A stretch of DNA of 37,101 nucleotides, from positions 1 to 37,101 of the forward strand of contig DASQHM010000218.1 in the NCBI GenBank assembly GCA_035632095.1. The letters are read 5' to 3'. Shown here one piece after another: positions 1 to 9,622 of this stretch (its first letter is position 1; every line of letters starts with the position of its first letter). A program made the position numbers and the translations under genes. This DNA is from DASQHM01 sp035632095. GTDB taxonomy: Bacteria > Pseudomonadota > Alphaproteobacteria > Ferrovibrionales > Ferrovibrionaceae. The notes below the pieces were generated by a model. It was given only the letters and a program-made list of their open reading frames with translations, searched no databases and was not told the DNA's origin.

Positions 1-1019
1 CCGCTCCCGCCGCCAACGTCAATCCGGCCGCCTTCACGCCCGAAATCGCACGCCGCACCGCCGCGCTCTATGAGCGCGTGCGCACCGTCATTCCCGCGGT
101 GGAGTGGCCGGCCTTCGCGCCCGACATCGACGCCATCCTCCGGCTCAAGCGCGAACGCAACGCGGTGATCCTGGCGCACAATTACCAGACGCCGGAGATC
201 TTCCATTGCGTCGCCGACATCGTCGGCGATTCGCTGGCGCTGGCGCGCAAGGCCGCCGAAGCCGAGGCGGACGTCATCGTGCTCTGCGGCGTCCACTTCA
301 TGGCCGAGACGGCGAAGCTGATGAACCCGTCGCGCACCGTGCTCATACCGGACCTGGAAGCCGGCTGCTCGCTCGCCGCATCCATCACCGGCGCCGACGT
401 GCGGCTCTTGCGCCAGCGCTATCCCGATGCGCCGGTCGTCGCCTATGTGAACACCTCGGCCGAGGTGAAAGCCGAATCGGACATCTGCTGCACGTCGGCC
501 AATGCGGTCGAGGTGGTGGAATCCCTCGGCGCCAGGCGCGTCATCATGCTGCCGGACGAATACCTGGCGAAGAACGTCGCCGCCAAGACCAAGGTGGAGA
601 TCATCGCCTGGGCCGGGCGCTGCGAGGTGCACGAGCGCTTCACGGCCGAGGACATTCGTGGCTTCCGCGACGGTCATCCGGGCGTCGTCGTCCTCGCCCA
701 TCCGGAATGCCCGCCCGAAGTCGTGGCCGCCGCCGATTTCACCGGCTCCACCTCCGCCATGGCGGATTACGTGTCGCGCGAGCGGCCGCGCCGCGTGGTG
801 CTGGTGACCGAATGCTCCATGAGCGACAACGTGGCGGCGCAGCATCCCGACGTAGAGTTCGTGCGACCCTGCAACCTTTGCCCGCATATGAAGCGCATCA
901 CTCTGCCGAAGATCCGGCGCGCGCTCGAAACCATGACCCACGAGGTGACGGTCGATCCGGTGATCGCCGATCGCGCCCGGCAGGCTGTGACGCGCATGGT
1001 CGCGCTCAAATCCAAATGA
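1..1019 (+). CDS. nadA: Quinolinate synthase NadA, 5'-truncated by window edge
   Basis: NadA condenses iminoaspartate with dihydroxyacetone phosphate to make quinolinate, using a [4Fe-4S] cluster, in cytoplasmic NAD synthesis. The reading frame is open from base 3 with no stop. A GTG at 78 is available, but the residues before it (ending LYERV) read like normal NadA sequence, so the real start probably lies outside the window. The three expected cluster cysteines are visible in the contexts AGCSLA, HPECP and CNLCPHMK, and the substrate-binding LAHNYQ stretch is near the visible N-terminus. The stop overlaps the nadB start (ATGA), so nadA, nadB and nadC are translationally coupled. Identification is secure; only the start is unresolved. 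Confidence 0.95.
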   Translation, partial: APAANVNPAAFTPEIARRTAALYERVRTVIPAVEWPAFAPDIDAILRLKRERNAVILAHNYQTPEIFHCVADIVGDSLALARKAAEAEADVIVLCGVHFMAETAKLMNPSRTVLIPDLEAGCSLAASITGADVRLLRQRYPDAPVVAYVNTSAEVKAESDICCTSANAVEVVESLGARRVIMLPDEYLAKNVAAKTKVEIIAWAGRCEVHERFTAEDIRGFRDGHPGVVVLAHPECPPEVVAAADFTGSTSAMADYVSRERPRRVVLVTECSMSDNVAAQHPDVEFVRPCNLCPHMKRITLPKIRRALETMTHEVTVDPVIADRARQAVTRMVALKSK

Positions 1020-2578
1020 GCGGCATCGTCGTCATCGGCGCCGGCGCGGCAGGCCTGGCCGCGGCGCTGCGCCTCGCTCCGCATCCCGTCACCGTGCTGA
1101 CCAGGGCGCCGCTCGGATCGGGCGCCGCCAGCGCCTGGGCGCAAGGCGGCATTGCCGCAGCAATCGGGCCCGACGACGCGCCGAGCCTGCACGCGGCCGA
1201 TACGCTCGCGGTGGCCGGCGGCATCGGCAGCGGCGACATGGCGGCGAATGTCGCGGGCGCGGCGCCTGCCGTCATCGACTGGCTGATCCGCCTCGGCGCC
1301 AAGCTCGATCGCGACGACGACGGCAATCCGATCCTGGGCCGCGAGGCGGCGCACAGTCGCCGCCGCATCGTCCACGCGGCCGGCGACGGCACCGGCAAAG
1401 AGGTGATGCGCACCCTCGTCGCCGCGACGCAGCGGGCAGCGCACGTGACCGTGCGCGAAGGCTCCGCCGAACGGCTGCTCGTCGACGATGGCCGCATTGC
1501 CGGTGTTCTGCTCCGCGCGCCGGGCGGCGAGCGCCAGGTCTTGCCCGCATCGGCCGTGATCCTCGCCACCGGCGGTATCGGGCAGCTCTATCGCCACACC
1601 ACCAATCCGAAGGAAGCCTGCGGCGACGGCATTGCGCTCGCCGCCGCGGCCGGCGCCGACCTCGCCGATCTGGAATTCGTGCAGTTCCATCCGACGGCGC
1701 TCGCCGTCGGGCTCGATCCCATGCCGCTTTGCACCGAGGCGCTGCGCGGCGAAGGCGCGACCCTGATCGACGAACGCGGCCTCCGGTTCATGACCGCGGT
1801 CCACAGGGATGCCGAGCTTGCGCCGCGCGACGTGGTCGCGCGCGCCATCTGGCGCCAGCGGCGCGGCGGACGGCGTACGTATCTGGATTGCCGCGCAACC
1901 ATCGGCGCGAGCTTCGCAGAGCGATTTCCCATGGTGCACGCATACTGCGCCGCCGCCGGCATCGATCCGGCGCGCCGGCCAATTCCCGTGGCGCCGGCCC
2001 AGCACTATCACATGGGCGGCGTGGCGACGGACGCGCGCGGGCGGAGCACGGTCGATGGTCTGTGGGCGCTCGGCGAAGTCGCCTGCACCGGTCTGCACGG
2101 CGCCAACCGGCTCGCCAGCAACTCACTGCTCGAGGCCATCGCGATGGCCCCGCTAGTGAGCGAGGACGTGCTGGCGCGGGCGCCCGCTGCCGCGCCGGCG
2201 TTGCGAAATCCACCGCCGTCGCGGCAAACGGGACCGGAAAATGCGCTCGACGTGGCACGCCTGCGTGAGGTCATGGATGCGGGCGTCGGGTTGGTGCGCG
2301 ACGAGGCGAGCCTTACCGGCGCCCTCTCGGAGATTTTGGCTCTCGAGCGCCGACACCAAAGCGCGTCACCGGCAATTCAGGGCCGGATCATGGTGGCCAA
2401 ACTCATCACGGTTGCCGCTTTGTTGCGCAACGAAAGCCGCGGCAGCCATTTCCGCAGCGACCATCCCGAAGCCGTACCGTCGTGGCGCCGGCGCCATGTG
2501 CTCACCCTCGAACTGGTGAACGGCTTCGTCGCGGGCATCGATCCAGCCCGAAGCAGCAAACGAGGAGCCGAGGCATGA
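1016..2578 (+). CDS. nadB: L-aspartate oxidase NadB
   Basis: NadB is an FAD enzyme that oxidises L-aspartate to iminoaspartate, the substrate of NadA. The 520-residue product is close to the usual family length. An FAD-binding GxGxxG (GAGAAG) lies at residues 8-13. EFVQFHPTAL, HYHMGG and the GLWALGEVACTGLHGANRLASN-type stretch (residues about 340-365) are typical of the aspartate oxidase/fumarate reductase flavoprotein family. The frame is open upstream inside nadA, but the ATG at 1016 overlaps the nadA stop as ATGA and gives the correct short N-terminus before the dinucleotide fold. The stop in turn overlaps the nadC start. Confidence 0.96.
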   Translation: MSGIVVIGAGAAGLAAALRLAPHPVTVLTRAPLGSGAASAWAQGGIAAAIGPDDAPSLHAADTLAVAGGIGSGDMAANVAGAAPAVIDWLIRLGAKLDRDDDGNPILGREAAHSRRRIVHAAGDGTGKEVMRTLVAATQRAAHVTVREGSAERLLVDDGRIAGVLLRAPGGERQVLPASAVILATGGIGQLYRHTTNPKEACGDGIALAAAAGADLADLEFVQFHPTALAVGLDPMPLCTEALRGEGATLIDERGLRFMTAVHRDAELAPRDVVARAIWRQRRGGRRTYLDCRATIGASFAERFPMVHAYCAAAGIDPARRPIPVAPAQHYHMGGVATDARGRSTVDGLWALGEVACTGLHGANRLASNSLLEAIAMAPLVSEDVLARAPAAAPALRNPPPSRQTGPENALDVARLREVMDAGVGLVRDEASLTGALSEILALERRHQSASPAIQGRIMVAKLITVAALLRNESRGSHFRSDHPEAVPSWRRRHVLTLELVNGFVAGIDPARSSKRGAEA

Positions 2579-3444
2579 CCACGGCCACAGAGATCGCACC
2601 GCTCCCGCACCTGCTGATCGAGCCGCTGGTGCGCGCCGCGTTGGCGGAGGACCTCGGCCGCGCCGGCGACATCACGTCGGACGCCGTGATCCCGGCCGAA
2701 GTCCGCGCCGAGACCGCCGTCGTCGCGCGCCAACCGGGGCGCGTCGCCGGGCTGGACTTGGCGCTGACCGCGTGGCGTCTTCTCGAACCGGGCCTGGTCG
2801 TCCGGGTGCGCCTGGGCGACGGCAGCGACGTGGCGCCAGGTGAGGAGATCGCCCGCGTGGCCGGCCCGGCGCGCGCCATGCTCACGGGCGAGCGCGTGGC
2901 GCTCAACTTCATGGGCAGGCTTTGCGGCATCGCCACCGCCACGCGCGAAATCGTGGCGGCCGTGAGCGGCACCAAGGCCCGTATCACCTGCACGCGGAAG
3001 ACCACACCAGGTCTGCGCGCGCTCGAAAAGTACGCGGTGCGGATCGGCGGCGGGGTCAATCACCGTTTCGGACTCGACGACGGCGTCCTGATCAAGGACA
3101 ACCACATCGCCATTGCGGGCGGCATTGCCCCGGCCGTCGAGCGCGCACGCGGCGCCGTGGGCCACATGGTCAAGATCGAAGTCGAGGTCGACAGCCTCGA
3201 TCAGCTCGAACAGGCGCTCAAGCTTCGCGTCGAGGCCGTCCTGCTCGACAACATGACGCCGTCCATGTTGCGGGAGGCCGTCGCAATGATCGGCGGCCGC
3301 GCGATTTCGGAAGCGTCGGGGCGGGTCAACCGCGAGACCGCGCCCGCCATCGCCGCGTCCGGCGTGGATTTGATCTCCGTCGGCTGGCTGACCCACAGCG
3401 CGCCGACCCTCGACCTGGGTTTGGATTTCCGCAAGATCGGCTGA
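2575..3444 (+). CDS. nadC: Nicotinate-nucleotide pyrophosphorylase (carboxylating) NadC
   Basis: NadC converts quinolinate and PRPP to nicotinate mononucleotide with release of CO2, the third step after NadB and NadA. The 289-residue length is typical. Signature stretches are EDLGRAGDITS near the N-terminus, the phosphoribosyl-site motif TCTRKTTPGLR, and KDNHI, followed by VEVDSLDQL and LLDNM of the barrel domain. The ATG at 2575 overlaps the nadB stop (ATGA), which fixes the start against an upstream in-frame ATG inside nadB. It is the last gene of the nadABC operon; a 99-base gap follows before leuC. Confidence 0.96.
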   Translation: MTTATEIAPLPHLLIEPLVRAALAEDLGRAGDITSDAVIPAEVRAETAVVARQPGRVAGLDLALTAWRLLEPGLVVRVRLGDGSDVAPGEEIARVAGPARAMLTGERVALNFMGRLCGIATATREIVAAVSGTKARITCTRKTTPGLRALEKYAVRIGGGVNHRFGLDDGVLIKDNHIAIAGGIAPAVERARGAVGHMVKIEVEVDSLDQLEQALKLRVEAVLLDNMTPSMLREAVAMIGGRAISEASGRVNRETAPAIAASGVDLISVGWLTHSAPTLDLGLDFRKIG

Positions 3445-3543
3445 CGCGTGCCCCTCATGCCGAATTTGTCGCAGTGTGAGGCTTGCCATCAGCGCCGGTC
3501 CTTGATCTGTTAAGCATCAGGGGACGAGGCGCAGGAAACGGCG

Positions 3544-4950
3544 ATGCCGGGGCGGACGCTGTTCGACAAGGTTTGGGACGAGCACGTCGTGGGCGAGCCC
3601 GCGCCCGGCGTGTCGCTGCTCTACGTCGACCGGCATCTGCTCCACGACCTGAGCGGCGCGCGCGGACTGCGCGAGGTGCAGGAGCGCGGCTTGGGCGTGC
3701 GCAATCCGGCGCTCACCTTCGCCACGCCGGATCACACGGTTTCGAGCGCGCCCGGTCGCAATGACGACACCACGCCGCGCAGCGGCCAGTTCGTGCGCGA
3801 CTTGCGCGGCATGTGCCGCGCCCTCGGCATCACGCTCTTCGACATCAACGACCCGGCCCAGGGCATCGTGCACGTGATCGGGCCGGAGCTCGGCCTGACA
3901 TTGCCGGGCGTGCTCCTCGTGTGCGGCGACAGCCACACTTGCACGCACGGCGGCCTCGGCGCGCTCGCCTTCGGCATCGGCTCGACCGAGGTCGCGCATG
4001 TGATCGCCACGCAGACCATCCGGCAAAAGAAGCCGAAGCGCATGCGCGTCAATTTCGAGGGCGCCATGGCGCCGGGCGTCGCCGCCAAGGACCTGATCCT
4101 GCACCTCATCGGCCGCATCGGCGCCGCCGGCGGCAACGGCCATGCCGTCGAATACGCCGGCGCGGCGATCCGGCGCATGCCGGTCGAAGGCCGCATGACC
4201 GTGTGCAATCTCTCCATCGAACTCGGCGCAAAGATCGGCATGGTGGCGCCCGACGACGAGACGTACCAATACCTCGCCGGCCGCGACTTCGCGCCGAAAG
4301 GCGAATTGTGGGACGCGGCGGTCAAGCATTGGCGCGACTTGCCGGGCGATGCGGATGCCCGGTTCGACAAGGACATCACCATCGACGTGAACGCGATCCG
4401 GCCGCAGGTCACCTGGGGCACCAGTCCCGAGCACGTTGTCGCGGTGGACGAGCGGGTGCCCGATCCGGGCACGGTGAGCGACCCGGACCGCCGCAAAGGC
4501 ATGGAAGCGGCACTCGACTACATGGACTTGAAACCGGGCCAGCCCATGGAAGGCCTCAAGGTCGATTGGGTGTTCATCGGCTCGTGCACCAACAGCCGCT
4601 TGAGCGATCTCCGCGCCGCCGCCGCCATCGCCGAGGGCCGCAAGGTGGCGGAGGGCGTCCATGCCTGGATCGTGCCGGGCAGCCAGGCGGTGAAACGCGC
4701 GGCCGAAGCCGAAGGCCTGCACCAGGTCTTCCGCGCCGCCGGATTCGAATGGCGCGAGCCCGGCTGCTCCATGTGCGTCGCGGCCAATATGGAATTCGTG
4801 CCGCCGGGCATGCGCTCGGTCTCCACCAGCAACCGCAACTTCGTCGGCCGCCAGGGGCCGGGCGCCCGCACGCACCTGGCAAGTCCGGCCATGGCGGCGG
4901 CGGCGGCAATCGCCGGAAGCATCACCGATCTGCGCAAGCTCCAAGGTTGA
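3544..4950 (+). CDS. leuC: 3-isopropylmalate dehydratase large subunit (LeuC family)
   Basis: This is an aconitase-superfamily [4Fe-4S] subunit that, with LeuD, isomerises 2- to 3-isopropylmalate in leucine synthesis. At 468 residues it is full length. Cluster ligands are visible as Cys348 (GSCTNS) and Cys408/Cys411 (GCSMC). It starts at ATG 3544, preceded by a purine-rich AGGAAA stretch. Some family-conserved positions differ from the E. coli enzyme: GDSHTCTHG instead of GDSHTATHG, and MCVAANMEFVPPGMRS where canonical LeuC has a LAMN-type sequence. It may therefore be a paralogue acting on a related substrate such as a methylmalate/citraconate. leuD begins 3 bases after its stop. Confidence 0.88.
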   Translation: MPGRTLFDKVWDEHVVGEPAPGVSLLYVDRHLLHDLSGARGLREVQERGLGVRNPALTFATPDHTVSSAPGRNDDTTPRSGQFVRDLRGMCRALGITLFDINDPAQGIVHVIGPELGLTLPGVLLVCGDSHTCTHGGLGALAFGIGSTEVAHVIATQTIRQKKPKRMRVNFEGAMAPGVAAKDLILHLIGRIGAAGGNGHAVEYAGAAIRRMPVEGRMTVCNLSIELGAKIGMVAPDDETYQYLAGRDFAPKGELWDAAVKHWRDLPGDADARFDKDITIDVNAIRPQVTWGTSPEHVVAVDERVPDPGTVSDPDRRKGMEAALDYMDLKPGQPMEGLKVDWVFIGSCTNSRLSDLRAAAAIAEGRKVAEGVHAWIVPGSQAVKRAAEAEGLHQVFRAAGFEWREPGCSMCVAANMEFVPPGMRSVSTSNRNFVGRQGPGARTHLASPAMAAAAAIAGSITDLRKLQG

Positions 4951-4953
4951 GCC

Positions 4954-5555
4954 GTGGAAAAATTCGAATCGCTCATCGCCCTCGCCGCGCCGCTGCTCCG
5001 GCCGAATATCGACACCGACACCATCATTCCCATGGAATTGCTGCTGACCGTCGAACGCAAGAATCTGGGTCCGCATGCCTTGACGCCGCTCCGCTATGCC
5101 AAGGACGGCACCGAGAATCCCGACTTCGTGCTCAACCGGCCGGGCTATCGCGGCGCCCGAATTCTCATCGCCGGGGTCAACTTCGGCTGTGGTTCGTCGC
5201 GCGAGCCCGCGGTCTGGGCGCTTTGGGCGGCGGGCATACGCTGCGTCATAGCGCCGAGCTTCGGCGACATATTCTTCAACAATTGCTTCAAGAACGGCAT
5301 GCTGCCGATCGTGCTGCCGCAATCGACCGTCGAGGACTTGGCGGCCGCGGCGCTGCCCGGCTCGACCTTTCGCGTCGATCTCTCGACCTGCGTCATCACG
5401 ACGCCGGCGGGGCGCCGTGTTCAATTCGAGGTCGATCCGGCGAACCGCGAGGCATTGCTCACGGGGCTCGATGAAATCGGCATGACGCTGCAACAAGACG
5501 CGACCATCGCCGCGTTCGAGCGCAACGACCGGCAGCGCCGGCCCTGGATCCATCT

Positions 5556-5559
<4 letters not shown>
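4954..5559 (+). CDS. leuD: 3-isopropylmalate dehydratase small subunit (LeuD family)
   Basis: This is the swivelling small subunit that pairs with LeuC. The 201-residue length matches the family. Signature sequences are RPNIDTDTIIPMELL near the N-terminus, FGCGSSREPAVWAL in the middle, and SFGDIFFNNCFKNGMLPI, all classic for LeuD. The start is a GTG only 3 bases after the leuC stop, giving the expected N-terminus (MEKFESL). The stop overlaps the GTG start of the dehydrogenase gene as GTGA. The substrate follows that of the LeuC partner, so the caution about a paralogous set applies here too. Confidence 0.9.
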
Positions 5560-6692
<1,133 letters not shown>

Positions 6693-6695
6693 GGT

Positions 6696-8009
6696 TTACC
6701 AGCAGATGCCTTCGTAGGCTCCCGCGTCGGCCGGCCGCTGCTTCACGCGCACCAGGTCGATCAGGGATTGGCCGGGCCGGAGGCTTGCCGGGACGTCGTT
6801 GAACTCCGGATCGGAATTGCCGATCACCACGATCTCCGCGTGCGCCAATACCCGGTCGATGCTGTCGACCATCAGGCCGGAGATATGCGGGATCACGCGA
6901 AGAATGTAGTCGCGATTGGCGCCGGTGAGCCGGGCCAGATTGACGTTGCGGTCGAACAGGCGAATGTCGAAACCCTTGCCGATGAGCCGCTCGATCAGTT
7001 CCACCACCGGGCTTTCGCGCAGATCGTCGGTTCCCGCCTTGAAGCTGAAGCCGAGCACGCCGATCTTGCGCCGGCCACGCGCCAATATCATCCGCAGGCC
7101 GCGCTCGATCTGGTGCTGGTTCGACGGCAGGATCGCCGAAAGCACCGGCACGTCCACGTCGAGGGTGCGCGCCTTGTAGGTGAGTGCGCGCAAATCCTTC
7201 GGCAAGCATGAGCCGCCGAAGGCGAAGCCGGGCCTGAGGTAGTTCGGCGAGATGTTCAGCTTGCGGTCCTGGCAAAAGATGTCCATGACCGCGTGGCTGT
7301 CGATGCCGAGCGGCTTGCACACGTTGCCGATCTCGTTGGCGAAGGCGATCTTCAGCGCGTGCCAGGCGTTGTCGGCGTACTTCACCATCTCCGCGACTTC
7401 GATGGGGCAACGCACCAGTGGCGCTTTCAGATGCCCGTAGATGCCGGCCAGCACATCGCCTGATCTAGCGTCGGTCTCGCCGATCACGGTTTTCGGCGGA
7501 TGCTCGAAATCGGCGACCGCCGTGCCCTCGCGCAGGAACTCGGGATTGTTGCAGACGCCGAAGCCGACGCCTGCCCTCTTGCCGGAACGCGTTTCGAGCG
7601 CGGCGAACACCACTTCGCGCATGGTGCCGGGCAACATGGTCGATCGGATCGCGACCACATGGAACGCAGATTTGGCGGCGAGCGCGGCTCCGATCTCCTC
7701 GCAGACGCGCTTCAGGTAGGAGAGATCGAGACTGCCGTTGGCTTGGCTCGGGGTGCCGACGCAAACGATGGAAAGCTCGCTATCGCGCACCGCGGCCGCG
7801 CCGTCGCCGGTTGCGGTCAGGCGGCCGTGCCGGACCGCATCGGCGATCAAGGGCCCCACGTCGCGCTCGACCACGGGCGCTGCTCCGCCAGCGATGAGCG
7901 AGACCTTGGTGGAATTGGGATCGACGCCGATGACATGATGGCCGAGCCGCGCCAGGCAGGCAGCCGTGACGGTGCCGACATAGCCGAGCCCGAAGATACT
8001 TATCCGCAT
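6696..8009 (-). CDS. algD: GDP-mannose 6-dehydrogenase (AlgD-like)
   Basis: This enzyme oxidises GDP-mannose to GDP-mannuronate with two NAD+, the committed step to alginate-type uronic acid polymers. The 437-residue product has the N-terminal Rossmann motif FGLGYVG, the nucleotide-sugar dehydrogenase stretches VCVGTPS, RSTMLPGT and NPEFLREG, and a catalytic cysteine at residue 268 within FAFGGSCLPKD, the same position and context as in Pseudomonas AlgD. KAGTDDLRESP follows in the C-terminal sugar-binding domain. It fits AlgD better than UDP-glucose dehydrogenase (Ugd). It stands alone, convergent with leuB and divergent from the RND genes, about 6.7 kb from the exopolysaccharide locus. Confidence 0.88.
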   Translation of the reverse strand: MRISIFGLGYVGTVTAACLARLGHHVIGVDPNSTKVSLIAGGAAPVVERDVGPLIADAVRHGRLTATGDGAAAVRDSELSIVCVGTPSQANGSLDLSYLKRVCEEIGAALAAKSAFHVVAIRSTMLPGTMREVVFAALETRSGKRAGVGFGVCNNPEFLREGTAVADFEHPPKTVIGETDARSGDVLAGIYGHLKAPLVRCPIEVAEMVKYADNAWHALKIAFANEIGNVCKPLGIDSHAVMDIFCQDRKLNISPNYLRPGFAFGGSCLPKDLRALTYKARTLDVDVPVLSAILPSNQHQIERGLRMILARGRRKIGVLGFSFKAGTDDLRESPVVELIERLIGKGFDIRLFDRNVNLARLTGANRDYILRVIPHISGLMVDSIDRVLAHAEIVVIGNSDPEFNDVPASLRPGQSLIDLVRVKQRPADAGAYEGICW

Positions 8010-8484
8010 GCTTGCGCCCCCCGCCGGCCGCGTGGACCCGCTTTATGCAGCCCGAACCGCAAGTTAATGCGCGGCCGGGTTAATAGCGAGTTGACGGCCG
8101 GCTCCGGCGCGGATCCGGGGCAGGCCGGGTCTCCCCGCGCCCGCCCGCCGCCATCCGGGCAGATTGCTGGGAACATCAGCAATTTCTGCCGTTGGCCAGA
8201 CGCAACCGCGCGCTATTTGACTGCCGATGTCATCCGATGTGACGCCCGTCACGCAGAGCGGCCTTTTGTCCTGCGCCCCTTGCCGGGTTCGGGGAAATCT
8301 GTTCAATTTCGCGGGCCGGAACCGAGGCGGGCTTAAGCCTTCAAACGGCCTCACCCAGGAAGCAACCAGTTGAATACGGCTCCGATCGGGCCGAACCCGT
8401 AGTTTTTCCTAGCGACGCGACGGCACCGGTTCGATCGGCGGCCGCGTCCTATGAGGCACGCGAAAGAGAAGCGAGAGGCGAGGG
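8010..8484. promoter_or_regulatory. Divergent intergenic region between algD and the RND pump genes
   Basis: This gap of about 475 bases separates two divergent genes and should hold both promoters. No convincing gene is seen in it. It contains a small palindrome, GTGAC-GCCC-GTCAC, at 8239-8252, which could be an operator. Just before the pump start there is a purine-rich GAGGCGAGGG that serves as its ribosome binding site. No clear -35/-10 pair could be assigned by eye. Confidence 0.4.
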
Positions 8485-9609
8485 ATGCGCAAGCGTTTCA
8501 TCATTGTGGCGGCGGTTCTGTTGGTGGTGTTCGGCGGCATCGCCGGCTTCCAGGCGTTCAAGGCGGTGATGATCAAGCAGTACTTCGCCGGCTTCAAACC
8601 GCCGCCCGTGACCGTGTCCGCCGCGACGGCCGTTGCGGAGACCTGGAACCCGTTCCTGACCTCGGTCGGCACGCTGGCCGCGGTCGCGGGGGTCGAGGTT
8701 TCCCCGCAGGTCGCCGGCATCGTCACCAAGATCAATTTCGAGTCCGGCCAGACGGTCCGCAAAGGCGCGGTGCTGGTCAACCTAGACGACAGCGTCGACC
8801 AGGCGGATTTGAAAAGTCTGCAAGCGCGGTCGGTGTTGGCACGCCTCGACTTCGACCGCACGAAGGAACTGTTCGCCCACGGCAACGCATCCAAAGCGAC
8901 GCTCGACCAGAAGCAATCCGTGCTCAGCGACACCGAAGCGCAAGTGGCGCGGACGCGACAGATCATCGACCAAAAGGCCGTTGCCGCGCCCTTCGACGGC
9001 AAGCTCGGCATACGGCAGGTGGACATCGGGCAATACCTTTCGCCCGGCAGCAAGATTATCTGGCTGCAATCCCTCGATCCCATCTACGTGAATTTTCCGC
9101 TGCCCGAGCAATACGTCGGCCAAATCGCCATCGGCGGCAAGGTGCAGATCAACGTCGATGCCTATAAGGACCAAATTTTTCAAGGCACCATTACCGCCAT
9201 CGACGCCAAGGTCGACGAAAGCACGCGCAACATCAATGTTCAGGCCACGCTTCCGAACAGCGACGGAAAGCTCTATGCCGGCATGTTCGCCAACGTAAAG
9301 GTGCTGTTGCCGGTGTCGATTGGGGTCGTCACGGTGCCGGAAACCGCCGTGTCGCAAAGTCTTTATGGCGATGCCGTGTTCCTGATCAAGGACGGCCCCG
9401 CCGGCGCCGACGGCAAACCGACGCTCACCGTGACGCGCCAATTCGTGACCCTGGGACAGCGACAGGGCGACAAGGTCGCCGTGACCGACGGCGTTCAGCC
9501 CGGCGAGCGCGTCGTCGTTTCCGGTCAGCTGAAATTGAATACCGGGACGGCGGTCATGATCGATAACAGCATCGATCTGAACGCGCCGCGCGTCCTCAGC
9601 AAAGAATAG
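8485..9609 (+). CDS. RND efflux periplasmic adaptor (membrane fusion protein)
   Basis: This is the adaptor subunit linking an inner-membrane RND transporter to an outer-membrane channel. The 374-residue product begins with one hydrophobic anchor (about residues 4-24) without a lipobox cysteine, so it is probably held in the inner membrane by an uncleaved segment. The split lipoyl domain is visible as SPQVAGIVTKINFESGQTV and, after a short coiled-coil hairpin, AAPFDGKLGIRQVDIGQYL. Beta-barrel and membrane-proximal domains follow. A GAGGCGAGGG Shine-Dalgarno abuts the ATG. The transporter gene starts 13 bases downstream. No outer-membrane factor gene is adjacent. Confidence 0.92.
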   Translation: MRKRFIIVAAVLLVVFGGIAGFQAFKAVMIKQYFAGFKPPPVTVSAATAVAETWNPFLTSVGTLAAVAGVEVSPQVAGIVTKINFESGQTVRKGAVLVNLDDSVDQADLKSLQARSVLARLDFDRTKELFAHGNASKATLDQKQSVLSDTEAQVARTRQIIDQKAVAAPFDGKLGIRQVDIGQYLSPGSKIIWLQSLDPIYVNFPLPEQYVGQIAIGGKVQINVDAYKDQIFQGTITAIDAKVDESTRNINVQATLPNSDGKLYAGMFANVKVLLPVSIGVVTVPETAVSQSLYGDAVFLIKDGPAGADGKPTLTVTRQFVTLGQRQGDKVAVTDGVQPGERVVVSGQLKLNTGTAVMIDNSIDLNAPRVLSKE

Positions 9610-9622
9610 CGGCGCGCTCCCC

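Noticed and set aside
767..2098. 443-codon - strand frame opposite nadA/nadB
   Set aside because: NadB is unambiguous on the + strand; the antisense frame has no recognisable features.
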